Below, in pieces: positions 15,108 through 22,880 of a DNA stretch of 64,000 bases. The position numbers and the translations under genes were made by a program. A model generated the notes under the pieces. That model had not been told where the DNA came from, did not search any database, and worked only from the letters and a program-made list of their open reading frames with translations. Position 1 is the first letter of the stretch; each line of letters begins with the position of its first letter. The stretch is taken from positions 2,976,001-3,040,000 of the forward strand of contig CP074402.1 of assembly GCA_018388625.1 (NCBI GenBank), in the 5' to 3' direction. The stretch comes from Nocardiopsis eucommiae (GTDB taxonomy: Bacteria; Actinomycetota; Actinomycetes; Streptosporangiales; Streptosporangiaceae).

Positions 15108-16252
15108 ACGAGCCGAACGAGACGCTCGAGTTCGCAGGCCCCGTCAACGACGGCTGGTACCGAACCCAGATCCCCGACTGGATCGCGCTCAACCCCGAAC
15201 TCAAAGACGGATCCTTCCGCCTCTACTGCATCCTCCGAGCCCTCATCCTCGAGAAGCAGAAGAACCGCATCCGCGTCCTCAGCCACGAACAGATCGCGTT
15301 CCTCGCCGTCGGCAAGAACGGGAAGCCCGCTTCGATCTCCACGATCAAGGCGCTGCTCGCGAACCTCCAAGAGGTCGGACTGATCGCCAACCCGGACGGA
15401 TCCCGCATCGTCACCTCGAGCGGCCCCGGATCGATCCAGTCCCGCCGCCGCTACCAGTTCTCCGACTGGCCCACTTCCTCGAGCTCGTACACGGGATGGC
15501 GGAACGCCTTCGACAAGCTCGACGCGTACACGGACGACTGGCGGGACTCGAGGACCGACGTGTCTCGAGGGCGCTTCGATAGCCAGAAAACTGACCCTCG
15601 AGACGACCAGCAGGGAAACACCCCCGGCGCAGGTCACCTCGAGGGTCAGAAATCTGACGGCCACGGTCAGAAATCTGACCTCGACAGTCAGAAATCTGGT
15701 GAGAACCCATCCTTGACCAGCGAGGATGTGCCCTCCCTTAAGGAGATTCCTGAAGGAGTTACCTCAACATCTTCTTCTTCGGTTGAGGTCGAGGACATCA
15801 CCAACGTCGTGGCGCCTGAGCAGACGAAGAAGAAGACAGAGTCTCCAGAAGCCATCATCGAACGACGTCTCGGCTGCACCCCCGACGAAGCAGCCAAGGT
15901 CGCGACCCTCATCAACCAACAAGGCGACGGCCGAGGCGGCCGCATCCGCTCGCTGTCGTGGTGGGTGGAGAACCGCGACATCCACACCCTCCGCCAGGAC
16001 CTCGCCATCGTGCGCGGCCACCAGGGACCCGCTGGGGCGTCGAAACCCCTCGACGAAGGGGAACGCATCCGGCGGATGCAGAAGGGCGGCTACCAGCCGT
16101 ACAAGAACCCCGTGGACCAGGACGTGTACGACGAACCGTTGCTGCCCGTCCCCGAGAAGGCCCACACCGGAGCGCGCGCACCCGTCCCCGACAACGAGTA
16201 CTGGGACACGATCACCGACGAGCAGTACGCCCAACAGTGGCGGTCGTCGTAG
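15104..16252 (+). CDS. Replication-initiator-like winged-helix protein with internal iterons (382 aa)
   Basis: Residues 1-125 look like a winged-helix initiator domain (WIALNPELKDGSFRLYCILRA, then ASISTIKALLANLQEVGLIA). Residues about 160-205 form a flexible acidic linker with repeats GQKSDGH, GQKSDLD and SQKSGEN. A helical C-terminal part follows (EAIIERRLGCTPDEAAKVAT). The linker DNA contains four palindromic repeats, as in lambda gene O, where the origin lies inside the initiator gene. The protein may load a host helicase. Family not recognised by name. Confidence 0.6.
   Translation: MNEPNETLEFAGPVNDGWYRTQIPDWIALNPELKDGSFRLYCILRALILEKQKNRIRVLSHEQIAFLAVGKNGKPASISTIKALLANLQEVGLIANPDGSRIVTSSGPGSIQSRRRYQFSDWPTSSSSYTGWRNAFDKLDAYTDDWRDSRTDVSRGRFDSQKTDPRDDQQGNTPGAGHLEGQKSDGHGQKSDLDSQKSGENPSLTSEDVPSLKEIPEGVTSTSSSSVEVEDITNVVAPEQTKKKTESPEAIIERRLGCTPDEAAKVATLINQQGDGRGGRIRSLSWWVENRDIHTLRQDLAIVRGHQGPAGASKPLDEGERIRRMQKGGYQPYKNPVDQDVYDEPLLPVPEKAHTGARAPVPDNEYWDTITDEQYAQQWRSS
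15582..15700. repeat. Iteron-like palindromic repeats inside the initiator gene (candidate origin)
   Basis: Near-palindrome GTCAGAAATCTGAC occurs at 15645-15658 and 15666-15679, with variants GCCAGAAAACTGAC at 15582-15595 and GTCAGAAATCTGGT at 15687-15700. The last three are exactly 21 bp apart (two helical turns), and the first is 63 bp (three times 21) before. DNA between is moderately AT-richer downstream (15,730-15,850). Confidence 0.6.
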
Positions 16253-16279
16253 GCAGGCACAATCAGACCAGGAGGCACC

Positions 16280-16480
16280 ATGGGCAGGTACGAGAAAGTC
16301 ACCACCCCCGCAGGAGGCGCCTACAGGTGCGCTGGCTGCCGCACCGCCATCTGGCGCGACCCCAAACGCCCCGGCAGGTGGATTGCCGCTGACGACTCCA
16401 AGTACTGCAACGAGTTTTCCGTGCTCGGCGGCTACTGCCCGCCGGACCACGCGCCAAGGGAAGGCACGGGGCCGATTTGA
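16280..16480 (+). CDS. Small Cys-containing protein, zinc-ribbon-like (66 aa)
   Basis: ATG 16280 with AGGAGG upstream. CAGC early and C-x10-C later (KYCNEFSVLGGYCPPDH) suggest a zinc-binding fold. Follows the initiator-like gene by 28 bases and precedes a perfect hairpin at 16503. Unknown role, perhaps DNA replication associated. Confidence 0.6.
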   Translation: MGRYEKVTTPAGGAYRCAGCRTAIWRDPKRPGRWIAADDSKYCNEFSVLGGYCPPDHAPREGTGPI

Positions 16481-16502
16481 GCCCCGGCCAGGTGAAGTGA
16501 CA

Positions 16503-16527
16503 GGGCGCCCGAGCCGCACGGGCGCCC
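16503..16527 (+). terminator. Terminator after the replication module
   Basis: Perfect 9-bp stem GGGCGCCCG / CGGGCGCCC with a 7-base loop. Confidence 0.7.
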
Positions 16528-16590
16528 ACCGGCAGTGACCGGAAGCGGACAGCAGGAGCGGCGGCCCTCGGAGGCCGCTAGCTTGTCGGC

Positions 16591-17136
16591 ATGAACGTTG
16601 ACTGGGAACTCGTCGTCGCCATCACCGCGGCCCTCATCGCAGCCGGAGCACTCGTCGTCGCCTGGCTCACCAAGGCAGCGGCGGAACGATCAGCGGACAT
16701 AGCGAGCGACGCCCTCGAAGTGGCGCGGGAGTCAGCTGAATCCTCGAAGCTTTCAGCCGAAGCAGCCAACCGATCAGCGGCCGCAGAGGAGAAGTCCCTC
16801 CAACTTGAAGAGGGCCAGGCCGAACACCGGGTTGCTCATTGGGAGATCGAGAAGGTCCAGGGATCAACAGACAGGTTGTTCGGGACCCGGAAGGCGAAGA
16901 TATTCAACACTGGCGGAGAGGTAGCCCTCTCAGTGCGAGTGACTGGTGAACGTCTTCAGTCTCCTGTCGAGGTTGAATCAGTGCCTTCTGGCCGGTTCGT
17001 TGAGATCACCTATGACGCTGGCCAACTTGAACCAGGGGCGTTTCCGGTGCCGCATGGCTACTTGGTCGAGTGGGAGCGCCCGACGCCGTTCGATGGGGAT
17101 CCCAAGAGTCAGCTGGTGGAGTTGCCAGACCTCTGA
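16591..17136 (+). CDS. Membrane-anchored coiled-coil protein (181 aa)
   Basis: One N-terminal membrane helix (ELVVAITAALIAAGALVVAWL, residues 6-26), then a long Ala/Ser/Glu coiled coil (residues 30-80) and a beta-rich C-terminal domain. The first membrane helix without a cleavage site suggests it stays anchored. TAGCTT six bases before the ATG points to a leaderless transcript. GC is lower than in neighbouring genes, which suggests a cargo gene. A role in superinfection exclusion is possible but unproven. Confidence 0.6.
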   Translation: MNVDWELVVAITAALIAAGALVVAWLTKAAAERSADIASDALEVARESAESSKLSAEAANRSAAAEEKSLQLEEGQAEHRVAHWEIEKVQGSTDRLFGTRKAKIFNTGGEVALSVRVTGERLQSPVEVESVPSGRFVEITYDAGQLEPGAFPVPHGYLVEWERPTPFDGDPKSQLVELPDL

Positions 17137-17145
17137 CACGCAGAA

Positions 17146-17165
17146 GGCCCCGCCGAGGCGGGGCC
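17146..17165. terminator. Intrinsic terminator
   Basis: GGCCCCGCC / GGCGGGGCC stem between the membrane protein gene (stop 17136) and the convergent GNAT gene (end 17202). Confidence 0.75.
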
Positions 17166-17201
17166 AACGCTCACATCCCCCGCAGGGAACGTGCCCCCAG
17201 C

Positions 17202-17651
17202 CTACGCCCACCGCCCCATCGCGGGCCATTCCTCGTCGGGATCGTCCACCGGGGAGAACCCGGCCGCGCGCAGGAACCTGATCCGACCCTCAACCCCGTC
17301 ACCCTCCTCGGGGAACAGGAACACCCACCGAACACCCGAAGCGCGCGCCACCGCCACGAACCCGTCCAACAGCATGTGACCGGCTCCCAGACGCCGCCAC
17401 GCCGGATCAACCACGATCCCCAACACGTACCCGTGCGGCGGGGGAGTCGGCGCCCCAGGGCCCGTGTACGCCCCATCCAAGACACCCTCAACCCAGCCCA
17501 CGAGGTGCCCGTCCGAGATGGCCACCAGGACCTCGATGCCGTCCGGCCACGAACCGAGCGGATAGTCCTTCACCTCGAAACGCGCCGCGGCACGCATCAA
17601 CAGGCCAGCGATCGCGGGGCCATCATCAGCGACAGCACGACGGACGAACAT
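17202..17651 (-). CDS. GNAT-family N-acetyltransferase (149 aa)
   Basis: Begins MFVRRAVADDGPAIAGLLMR, the usual GNAT N-terminus. The acetyl-CoA site is at VLGIVVDPAWRRLGAGHMLL (motif A with RxxGxG/A), followed by GFVAVARASGVRWVFLF and RFLRAAGFSPV. Length normal. Divergent from DUF397. Substrate unknown; some mobile-element GNATs are resistance enzymes or toxins, but nothing here indicates which. Confidence 0.82.
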   Translation of the reverse strand: MFVRRAVADDGPAIAGLLMRAAARFEVKDYPLGSWPDGIEVLVAISDGHLVGWVEGVLDGAYTGPGAPTPPPHGYVLGIVVDPAWRRLGAGHMLLDGFVAVARASGVRWVFLFPEEGDGVEGRIRFLRAAGFSPVDDPDEEWPAMGRWA

Positions 17652-17718
17652 GACGGCAACGTACCCACTGGCCGAACCCGGCCACCGCGGGCACACCGAG
17701 AGCGGGTACGAAGCAAGG

Positions 17719-17940
17719 ATGAGCGAACCCCACTTCTTCAAGTCCAGTTACAGCAACGCCGCAGAGAACTGCGTCGAGGTCGCGTTCCGCAAGAGCAGCT
17801 ACAGCGGAGGCAACGGCGGCGACTGCGTCGAGGTCGCTGACACCCCCACCGCCACCCTCATCCGCGACACCCAGAACCGGGACGCCGGGCACATCGACAT
17901 CACCCCCGGCGAATGGTCCGCGCTCATCCGCACCTGCTGA
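17719..17940 (+). CDS. DUF397 protein (73 aa)
   Basis: Contains the DUF397 signature FRKSSYSGGNGGDCVEVAD and a C-terminal ITPGEWSAL. The N-terminus holds a second, partial copy (FFKSSYSNAAENCVEVAF), so it is an internal duplication. DUF397 proteins normally sit beside an XRE/DUF5753 regulator and modulate it; here no such partner is adjacent. RBS AAGG. It may act on a host regulator or the XRE protein at 10332. Confidence 0.85.
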   Translation: MSEPHFFKSSYSNAAENCVEVAFRKSSYSGGNGGDCVEVADTPTATLIRDTQNRDAGHIDITPGEWSALIRTC

Positions 17941-17949
17941 CACAACAAA

Positions 17950-17971
17950 GGCCCCACCCGAAGGTGGGGCC
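17950..17971. terminator. Intrinsic terminator
   Basis: GGCCCCACC, loop CGAA, GGTGGGGCC, between DUF397 (plus) and the convergent YdjM-type gene (minus). Confidence 0.75.
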
Positions 17972-17999
17972 TGCTCGCCGCCGACGAGACGACGCGACA

Positions 18000-18752
18000 C
18001 TAACCCGCAGGCACCGCCGGAACCGACACCAGCAGCAGGACCGGCGCGGCGAGCAGCGACGCCCACCTGATTCCGACCTCCACGGGGCTCTTGCCCGTGT
18101 GGAACGCGACCGGGCTGCGGAACATCCACCACCGCTTCCCGCGGTGCTTCAACGGCCACGCCAGCGGAACACCGGACCTCGTGAGCCAGTCACCCAGGAT
18201 GTGAGTCAGGCTCCCTACGGCCACCGTGACCCCGATCAGCCACGGGGCGCCACCCGGAGCGAACACCGCTGTCGTAGCCAGGATGACCGCGAGGATCGCC
18301 GCTGCGGCTTCCCGCTTACGCAGCGCACCCCACCCCTTCAGCGACCGGGCCACCACGCCAGCCCCCAACGCCGACATCGCGAACACCACCACAGCGGTCC
18401 CGAGAGGCGCGACCACCGCGACCAGGAATCCGAGCAGACCGAACACCAACACCGCGGGGATCGTGTGCGTGAGGTGGCGGTGCCCTCCATCCTTCCCCGC
18501 GCGGAGTTCGTAGTCGGTCCCCGTCGCCTGGTACACGCGCCGCGACAGGCCTCGGAGCCCAGCGGATGTCTTCTCCGACAGCACCCCCAGCGACCGGCCC
18601 ACCGTCGACCCGGGCTCATCCAGATCAGGGAGCAGTGCGGCGCCGGCGCCCACGGCCGCGCACAGCACTACGTCGGTGACCTCCGACCCGGCGAGCGCGC
18701 CGACCGCGGCGCCAGTGAGCACGCCAGTCGCGGCGTGCGAAGAGCCCATCAT
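18000..18752 (-). CDS. YdjM/DUF457-type membrane-bound metal-dependent hydrolase
   Basis: 250 residues. The N-terminal motif SSHAATGVLTGAAVGALAG, then LLPDLDEPGST, and H residues in HRHLTHTIPAVLV mark the LexA-binding YdjM/DUF457 family. Several hydrophobic helices follow, then GSLTHILGDWLT with further His/Asp. The family is common on actinobacterial plasmids and integrative elements; its role is poorly known. RBS GGAGG five bases before ATG 18752. Confidence 0.8.
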   Translation of the reverse strand: MMGSSHAATGVLTGAAVGALAGSEVTDVVLCAAVGAGAALLPDLDEPGSTVGRSLGVLSEKTSAGLRGLSRRVYQATGTDYELRAGKDGGHRHLTHTIPAVLVFGLLGFLVAVVAPLGTAVVVFAMSALGAGVVARSLKGWGALRKREAAAAILAVILATTAVFAPGGAPWLIGVTVAVGSLTHILGDWLTRSGVPLAWPLKHRGKRWWMFRSPVAFHTGKSPVEVGIRWASLLAAPVLLLVSVPAVPAG

Positions 18753-18809
18753 GAAGACCTCCAGGGGTAAGGGGGAGAAGGGGAACCCTGACTACTTCTC
18801 GGACGGAGC

Positions 18810-19181
18810 TCACCGGACTACCGGCTTCTCGACGTCACGGTGCACGATCTTGACGACCACGCCACGTCCCACGAGAGCGTCGTGGAGCTCCTCGCCCATG
18901 GCCACCGAGCGGTGCCTGCCACCACGGCAGTAGACGAGCACGTCCACGTCACCCTCCTTGAGGGCCTCCTCGATGTCCGCGAGCGCTTGGTCGCGGATCA
19001 CGTCGGCGCCGGGGGTTGTCATGACGTGGTCGCGCACCCGGGCGTCGAGGCCGGTGAGCTCGATCAGCGCGGGGTCGTCAGCGGGGTTGCGAAGCGCGGT
19101 GGTGAGGTCGATGCGGACGGGGTTCGAGGCCGAGGGCTCGTCGCCGTGAAGGACGCCGAAGGTCGTGATCGTGACGCTCAT
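18810..19181 (-). CDS. RapZ C-terminal domain-like protein (123 aa)
   Basis: Matches the C-terminal half of RapZ: an N-terminal beta strand TITTFGVLHGD, the R(D/N)P segment TALRNPADDP, and the core VLVYCRGGRHRSVAMGEEL. No Walker-A kinase half is present. Free RapZ-C proteins recur on actinobacterial mobile elements beside Spd and TraB genes, which fits here. In RapZ this domain senses a metabolite and binds RNA; the stand-alone role is unknown. Confidence 0.8.
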   Translation of the reverse strand: MSVTITTFGVLHGDEPSASNPVRIDLTTALRNPADDPALIELTGLDARVRDHVMTTPGADVIRDQALADIEEALKEGDVDVLVYCRGGRHRSVAMGEELHDALVGRGVVVKIVHRDVEKPVVR

Positions 19182-19273
19182 GGGGGGCTCCAGATCTTCG
19201 CTCAACTGAACACACCTCCGATCGATGCGCTCAGATGAACGGGGCGCCCGCCGCGAGCGAGCGCCCAGCCGGG

Positions 19274-20382
19274 TCAGTGCTTCTTGCGCTCCTCCAACAC
19301 GAGGTGCAGCAGAACGCCCGCCGCGCCCAACACGATCACCGGCAGGATCGACACAAACACGATCACCCAGTCCGGTGCCACGTGAATGCCCTGCACCTCC
19401 AACAGGTGGTAGGTGGCCTGGCCGAACGCTCCCAGTCCGAGGGCGACCCCAGCAGACAGTCCAGCGAACCAGCGACCCTTGCCCCGGACCAGTCCACCCA
19501 CCGCGACCCACAACGCCGCAGCCGCGTAGGCCTCGATACCGAGTGGGAGCGTGATCGCGAGGTCCACGGTCAGTCCACTACCGATGCCGGGAAGAAGGTT
19601 CACCGGTCCGAAGCCGACCATGCGACCCAGTCCGACCCAGCCACCCCAGACCGCCGTGAAAGCCGACAGGCTGATGACGATCGTCGCGAGGATCAGTCCA
19701 TACGGCGGCCGGTCCGGTCCGGCAGTCTGCTCTTCGGTGTCCTGGTCGGTCTGGGTGAGGGTAATGGCCTGCCAGTCGGACCGGTCTGTGGTCGCCTGGA
19801 TCTGTTCCCAGGACTGGCCTGCCTCGCTGGTCTGGCCTGTCGGTCCGGCCTGCTCAGCGGCCGCCAGATCGACCGGTCCGGTCTGCCGGTCCGGGGCGGG
19901 ATCCTCCTGAGGGTGGACCGTCGCGGGTGAGGAATGGGCCGAGGGCTGGACTGGGGCGGTCCGGTCCGTGGGGGTGTTCTGTGTGCCGTTGGCGGTCTGC
20001 CCGGTCCGCTCAGACTGGACCGGAAGGCCGGTCTGGACTATCGGCCGGGCGTCGGACTGGTTCGAGCGGACCGGGCCGGGAGACTGCTCAGACTGGACCG
20101 GCTCCTTCGGACTGGGTCGTGTGGACTGATCAACCCGGTCCGGTGAACTGGTGGGCTGGACCGGACCGGGGAGTGGCCTGCCTCGGACTGGTAGTCCGCA
20201 GACTGGCCTGCGTCGGTCTGGTCCTTGTAGAGGTTGAGCAGTCTGGTGGACCGGGTGGCACCCCACCCGAATTCCTTCATGATCTGGTTGCGCCCGGGAG
20301 TCTCCCCGCCGAGGCGGTAGGACAGTTCGCGGATCTCCGCGAGGGCGACGTCATCGGACTGGGGGATCGTGCTGGCTGCCAT
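19274..20382 (-). CDS. DUF2637/SpdB-like transfer protein (frameshifted at 20168-20171)
   Basis: N-terminus (start ATG 20382, RBS GAAAGG) has a winged-helix-like part (AEIRELSYRLGGETPGRNQI, then MKEFGWGATRSTRLLNLYKD). After a Pro/Gln/Thr-rich linker come four membrane helices (residues about 235-360) ending HLVLEERKKH, typical of DUF2637 proteins. The halves lie in two frames; one base added to the G4 run at 20168-20171 joins them into 369 residues. Such proteins help spread conjugative DNA through mycelium (Spd function), as known for Streptomyces elements. Confidence 0.72.
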
Positions 20383-20452
20383 GATGGTTCTGCCCTTTCT
20401 GGGGTGAGTGGCCCGCCCTCGTCCGCCAAGACACCGGGGCGGGCCACGCTTG

Positions 20453-20492
20453 TAGTAGCTCAACTACTCGTATCTTATAGTAGTTCGGCTAC
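20453..20492. promoter_or_regulatory. Paired TAGTAG-N5-CTAC operators in a divergent promoter
   Basis: Two copies: 20453-20467 (spacer CTCAA) and 20478-20492 (spacer TTCGG), 25 bp apart. The minus-strand -10 (TATAAGATA) of the SpdB-like gene lies between them and the AlpA-like gene starts at 20515 on plus. A GntR/KorSA-like or AlpA-type repressor could control both directions. Confidence 0.65.
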
Positions 20493-20514
20493 CCTGTCCT
20501 GTTATGCTGAAGCC

Positions 20515-20715
20515 ATGGACCCCGAAAACCTCCTGACCAGCCAAGAAGCAGCCGACAGGCTAGGAATCAGCCGCCAGTCCCTCCACAACCTCACCTCCAA
20601 CGACCCCGACTTCCCCGAGCCCGAGAAACGGTTCGGGCGGACGCCGCTGTGGTCCCCAGAGGCTCTGGATGCTTGGCGCGAACGCCACCCAGCGAGGAAG
20701 AAACGGGGCTCGTGA
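20515..20715 (+). CDS. AlpA/MerR-type excisionase-like HTH protein (66 aa)
   Basis: MDPENLLTSQEAADRLGISR, then LHNLTSNDPDFPEPEKRFGR and LWSPEALDAWRERH: the standard DNA-binding layout of AlpA/Xis proteins in actinobacterial integrative elements. It likely helps excision or acts as regulator of the transfer genes. No integrase is in the window; it would be expected at the missing left end. Confidence 0.8.
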   Translation: MDPENLLTSQEAADRLGISRQSLHNLTSNDPDFPEPEKRFGRTPLWSPEALDAWRERHPARKKRGS

Positions 20716-20907
20716 CGCCCGTGACGTCACGCCCCCCACACCCCCTCCACACCGCCCCGAACCCCCAAAACCCCCACCCCCGAAAGGGGGCGTCACACAG
20801 GTGTCACGGTGTCACCGCAGGTCAGGACGTGACGGGCGCGTGACACCGTCACAACCGTGACGGCACCCGTCACGCCGGTGTCACAGCCAACGCCTCCTCG
20901 ATGTCAC
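20712..20907. repeat. GTGAC/GTCAC repeat array, candidate transfer (clt-like) locus
   Basis: Thirteen GTGAC or GTCAC pentamers start at 20712, 20721, 20726, 20792, 20803, 20811, 20829, 20840, 20848, 20857, 20869, 20880 and 20903; several are 11 bp apart. By chance fewer than one is expected in this length. The array lies between the AlpA-like gene and the 3' end of the translocase gene and overlaps the latter's last codons. In Streptomyces plasmids TraB binds 8-bp repeats (TRS) in clt next to traB. A C-rich tract (20731-20780) interrupts it. Confidence 0.65.
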
Positions 20908-22852
20908 GCCGATACCAACCCCGCGCATCCTTGCCGTCGACCTTCAACGAGTGCACCGGCTTGCAGCCCGCCTGCTTCATCCGGGACCGCAGAAGCTCCT
21001 CGTCCCCACCCGTCAACCGGGCGGCCAGCTGCTCCCGCGTCGCCCGGTCCGACCCGGCATCGGCCATCACCCGCAGAGCACCCACGAGGATGTCGTCAAC
21101 CGGGGTGTCCACCGCCGGAGCCTCCTCTGCGGCCGGCAGGGTCGAGGTCACAGGAACCTCCCGCACCGTCGTCCGCGGATCCTCGTCGTCACCGAACGGG
21201 TCGCCCCACCCAGCGGTCCAGTCCTCGTCCCCGAGCTCGTCCGCGAGCGCGTCCATGACGTCGTCGGAGTCCAGCTCCTCGTCCACGGAGTCGTCCTCCA
21301 TGCTCGGGTCGAACGCCACCCTCGCCCGGCTCCACCGGGTCGCGTAGTCGTCCCCAGCGGCCTTACGTGACGCCAGGTCGAGCTCAACCCGGTTGCGGGC
21401 AACGTCCACCGCGATCTCCTCGATCATCGCGGGGGTGATGTTGTAGCCGCGGAAAGGCAGAGGGGCGCCGCCCTGGTCCACCAAGAACCCGGTGCCCTTC
21501 CCGGCCAAGTCGTCGTTGCCCATGGCCCGGCCTGCGGTCCACCCCGACAGGAAGCTGTACAGCTCCTCGTCCGGCGAGTACATGGCAGTCCTCGTGCCGG
21601 TGTTGCGGCGCATCGGCGGAGGCACCATGTCGCCCGTGGGGGACAGGGCAGACAGACGCAGGATGACCGCTGAGTCGCGGGCGATGTTTTGGAGCTCCTC
21701 CAGGAGTGGGACGATTTTGCGGTTGCTGGTGGCCTGCGCACCCTCATCGAGGATCACCGAGATCGCGGGCAGGTCCGCCCCGATCGGCAGCAGGGACACG
21801 TTCGCTTCCCGCTTGCGCTTCCTGTAGGCGGTCTTGCGGTGCTTCGCGATCCGGATCGCGGCCTTGAGCGCCCGCACGCACTCATCCTCGGTTGACGCGG
21901 GCCAGTCGATCGGGCACCGCTGCACCTTCCCGTCGATCCAAGCGTCCACCCACGGCTGTGAGAGGCCGCCGCCGTTCAGGTCCAGGTGCCACACCAGCCC
22001 GTCTGTGGTCTTCGCGCACTCAGCGGTCAGCACCTGCAACTGGGTGGTCTTACCGGACCCAGGCGGTCCCACGATCAGCTGGGAGGACTCCCGCAGGTGC
22101 GCCTGTGCGAGGTCCCCGCTCGCGGCCTCCCCGAACGTCTTCGGGTCTAGGGTGCTGGTCCACGGCTTGTCCTTGGGGTAGAGGATCGTCTCCTTCAGGC
22201 GGTTCACCGTCCCGACCCGCAGCAGGGCCGTGCGGCGCCCCTTCCCGGACGCCACCACACGGATGCTGCACCCGTCAGGCAGGTCAGCGTCGGACGCCAG
22301 CGCGTCCGTGTGCGCCGTGATGTCCTTGCGGGTCGCCCCACCTTCGGGCAGCACCACAGTCACGTCGTAGCCCGCAGCGTTGTCCCACTCCACGGTGTCG
22401 CACTGGGCACCCTGGATGCCGCACACCCGGTTGAGGCGATTGACCCAGTCAAGGTTGCGGCGCGAGGTGGAGCCCACCACGAGGCCGCCAGACGACTCCT
22501 TCGCGGGAGCCGCGGCGTGCCGCTTCGCCATCGGCCCGAGCGCCGCGCCGATCACCGAACCCGTCGCCAACAGCACCAGCCCAACCGGGCCCCACCATGG
22601 CGACGACGACCACAGCGCCCACGTCATCCACCCGCCCGCCGCAGCCCACTGGGCTTCGTGGACGACCAGGGTCTCCCGGTCGTCCATGCCCGAGACGAGG
22701 AAGGTAGTGATGCCCCCGACCAGAGCCGCACCCACCCCGAAGAGCGGGTACAGCTCCAGCGTGTCGGCCACGGCAGTCACCGCAGCAGTCGCGACCGCCG
22801 CAGTGGCAGCGTTCCCAGTCACTGATCCAGTGGCGAGCTTCCACGTGGCCAT
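20870..22852 (-). CDS. traB-like: TraB/FtsK-SpoIIIE-like DNA translocase (660 aa)
   Basis: Start ATG 22852 with GGAAGGGAG upstream. Two or three N-terminal membrane helices (residues 25-125) lead to an FtsK-type motor: Walker A GPPGSGKT at about 262-269, DLNGGG, Walker B-like AISVILDEGAQ, and arginine-finger region LSALSPTGDM. The C-terminus (GALRVMADAGSDRATREQLAARL) resembles a winged helix like FtsK gamma. Conjugation in actinomycetes uses one such protein to move double-stranded DNA. Beside SpdB-like genes and the repeat array, a transfer role is likely. Confidence 0.82.
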   Translation of the reverse strand: MATWKLATGSVTGNAATAAVATAAVTAVADTLELYPLFGVGAALVGGITTFLVSGMDDRETLVVHEAQWAAAGGWMTWALWSSSPWWGPVGLVLLATGSVIGAALGPMAKRHAAAPAKESSGGLVVGSTSRRNLDWVNRLNRVCGIQGAQCDTVEWDNAAGYDVTVVLPEGGATRKDITAHTDALASDADLPDGCSIRVVASGKGRRTALLRVGTVNRLKETILYPKDKPWTSTLDPKTFGEAASGDLAQAHLRESSQLIVGPPGSGKTTQLQVLTAECAKTTDGLVWHLDLNGGGLSQPWVDAWIDGKVQRCPIDWPASTEDECVRALKAAIRIAKHRKTAYRKRKREANVSLLPIGADLPAISVILDEGAQATSNRKIVPLLEELQNIARDSAVILRLSALSPTGDMVPPPMRRNTGTRTAMYSPDEELYSFLSGWTAGRAMGNDDLAGKGTGFLVDQGGAPLPFRGYNITPAMIEEIAVDVARNRVELDLASRKAAGDDYATRWSRARVAFDPSMEDDSVDEELDSDDVMDALADELGDEDWTAGWGDPFGDDEDPRTTVREVPVTSTLPAAEEAPAVDTPVDDILVGALRVMADAGSDRATREQLAARLTGGDEELLRSRMKQAGCKPVHSLKVDGKDARGWYRRDIEEALAVTPA

Positions 22853-22880
22853 GAGGGGGCTCCCTTCCGTGAAGTGGTGG

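Noticed and set aside
19235-19930. Plus-strand 231-aa frame opposite the SpdB-like gene
   Set aside because: Low-complexity shadow; membrane helices and winged-helix motif are on the minus strand.
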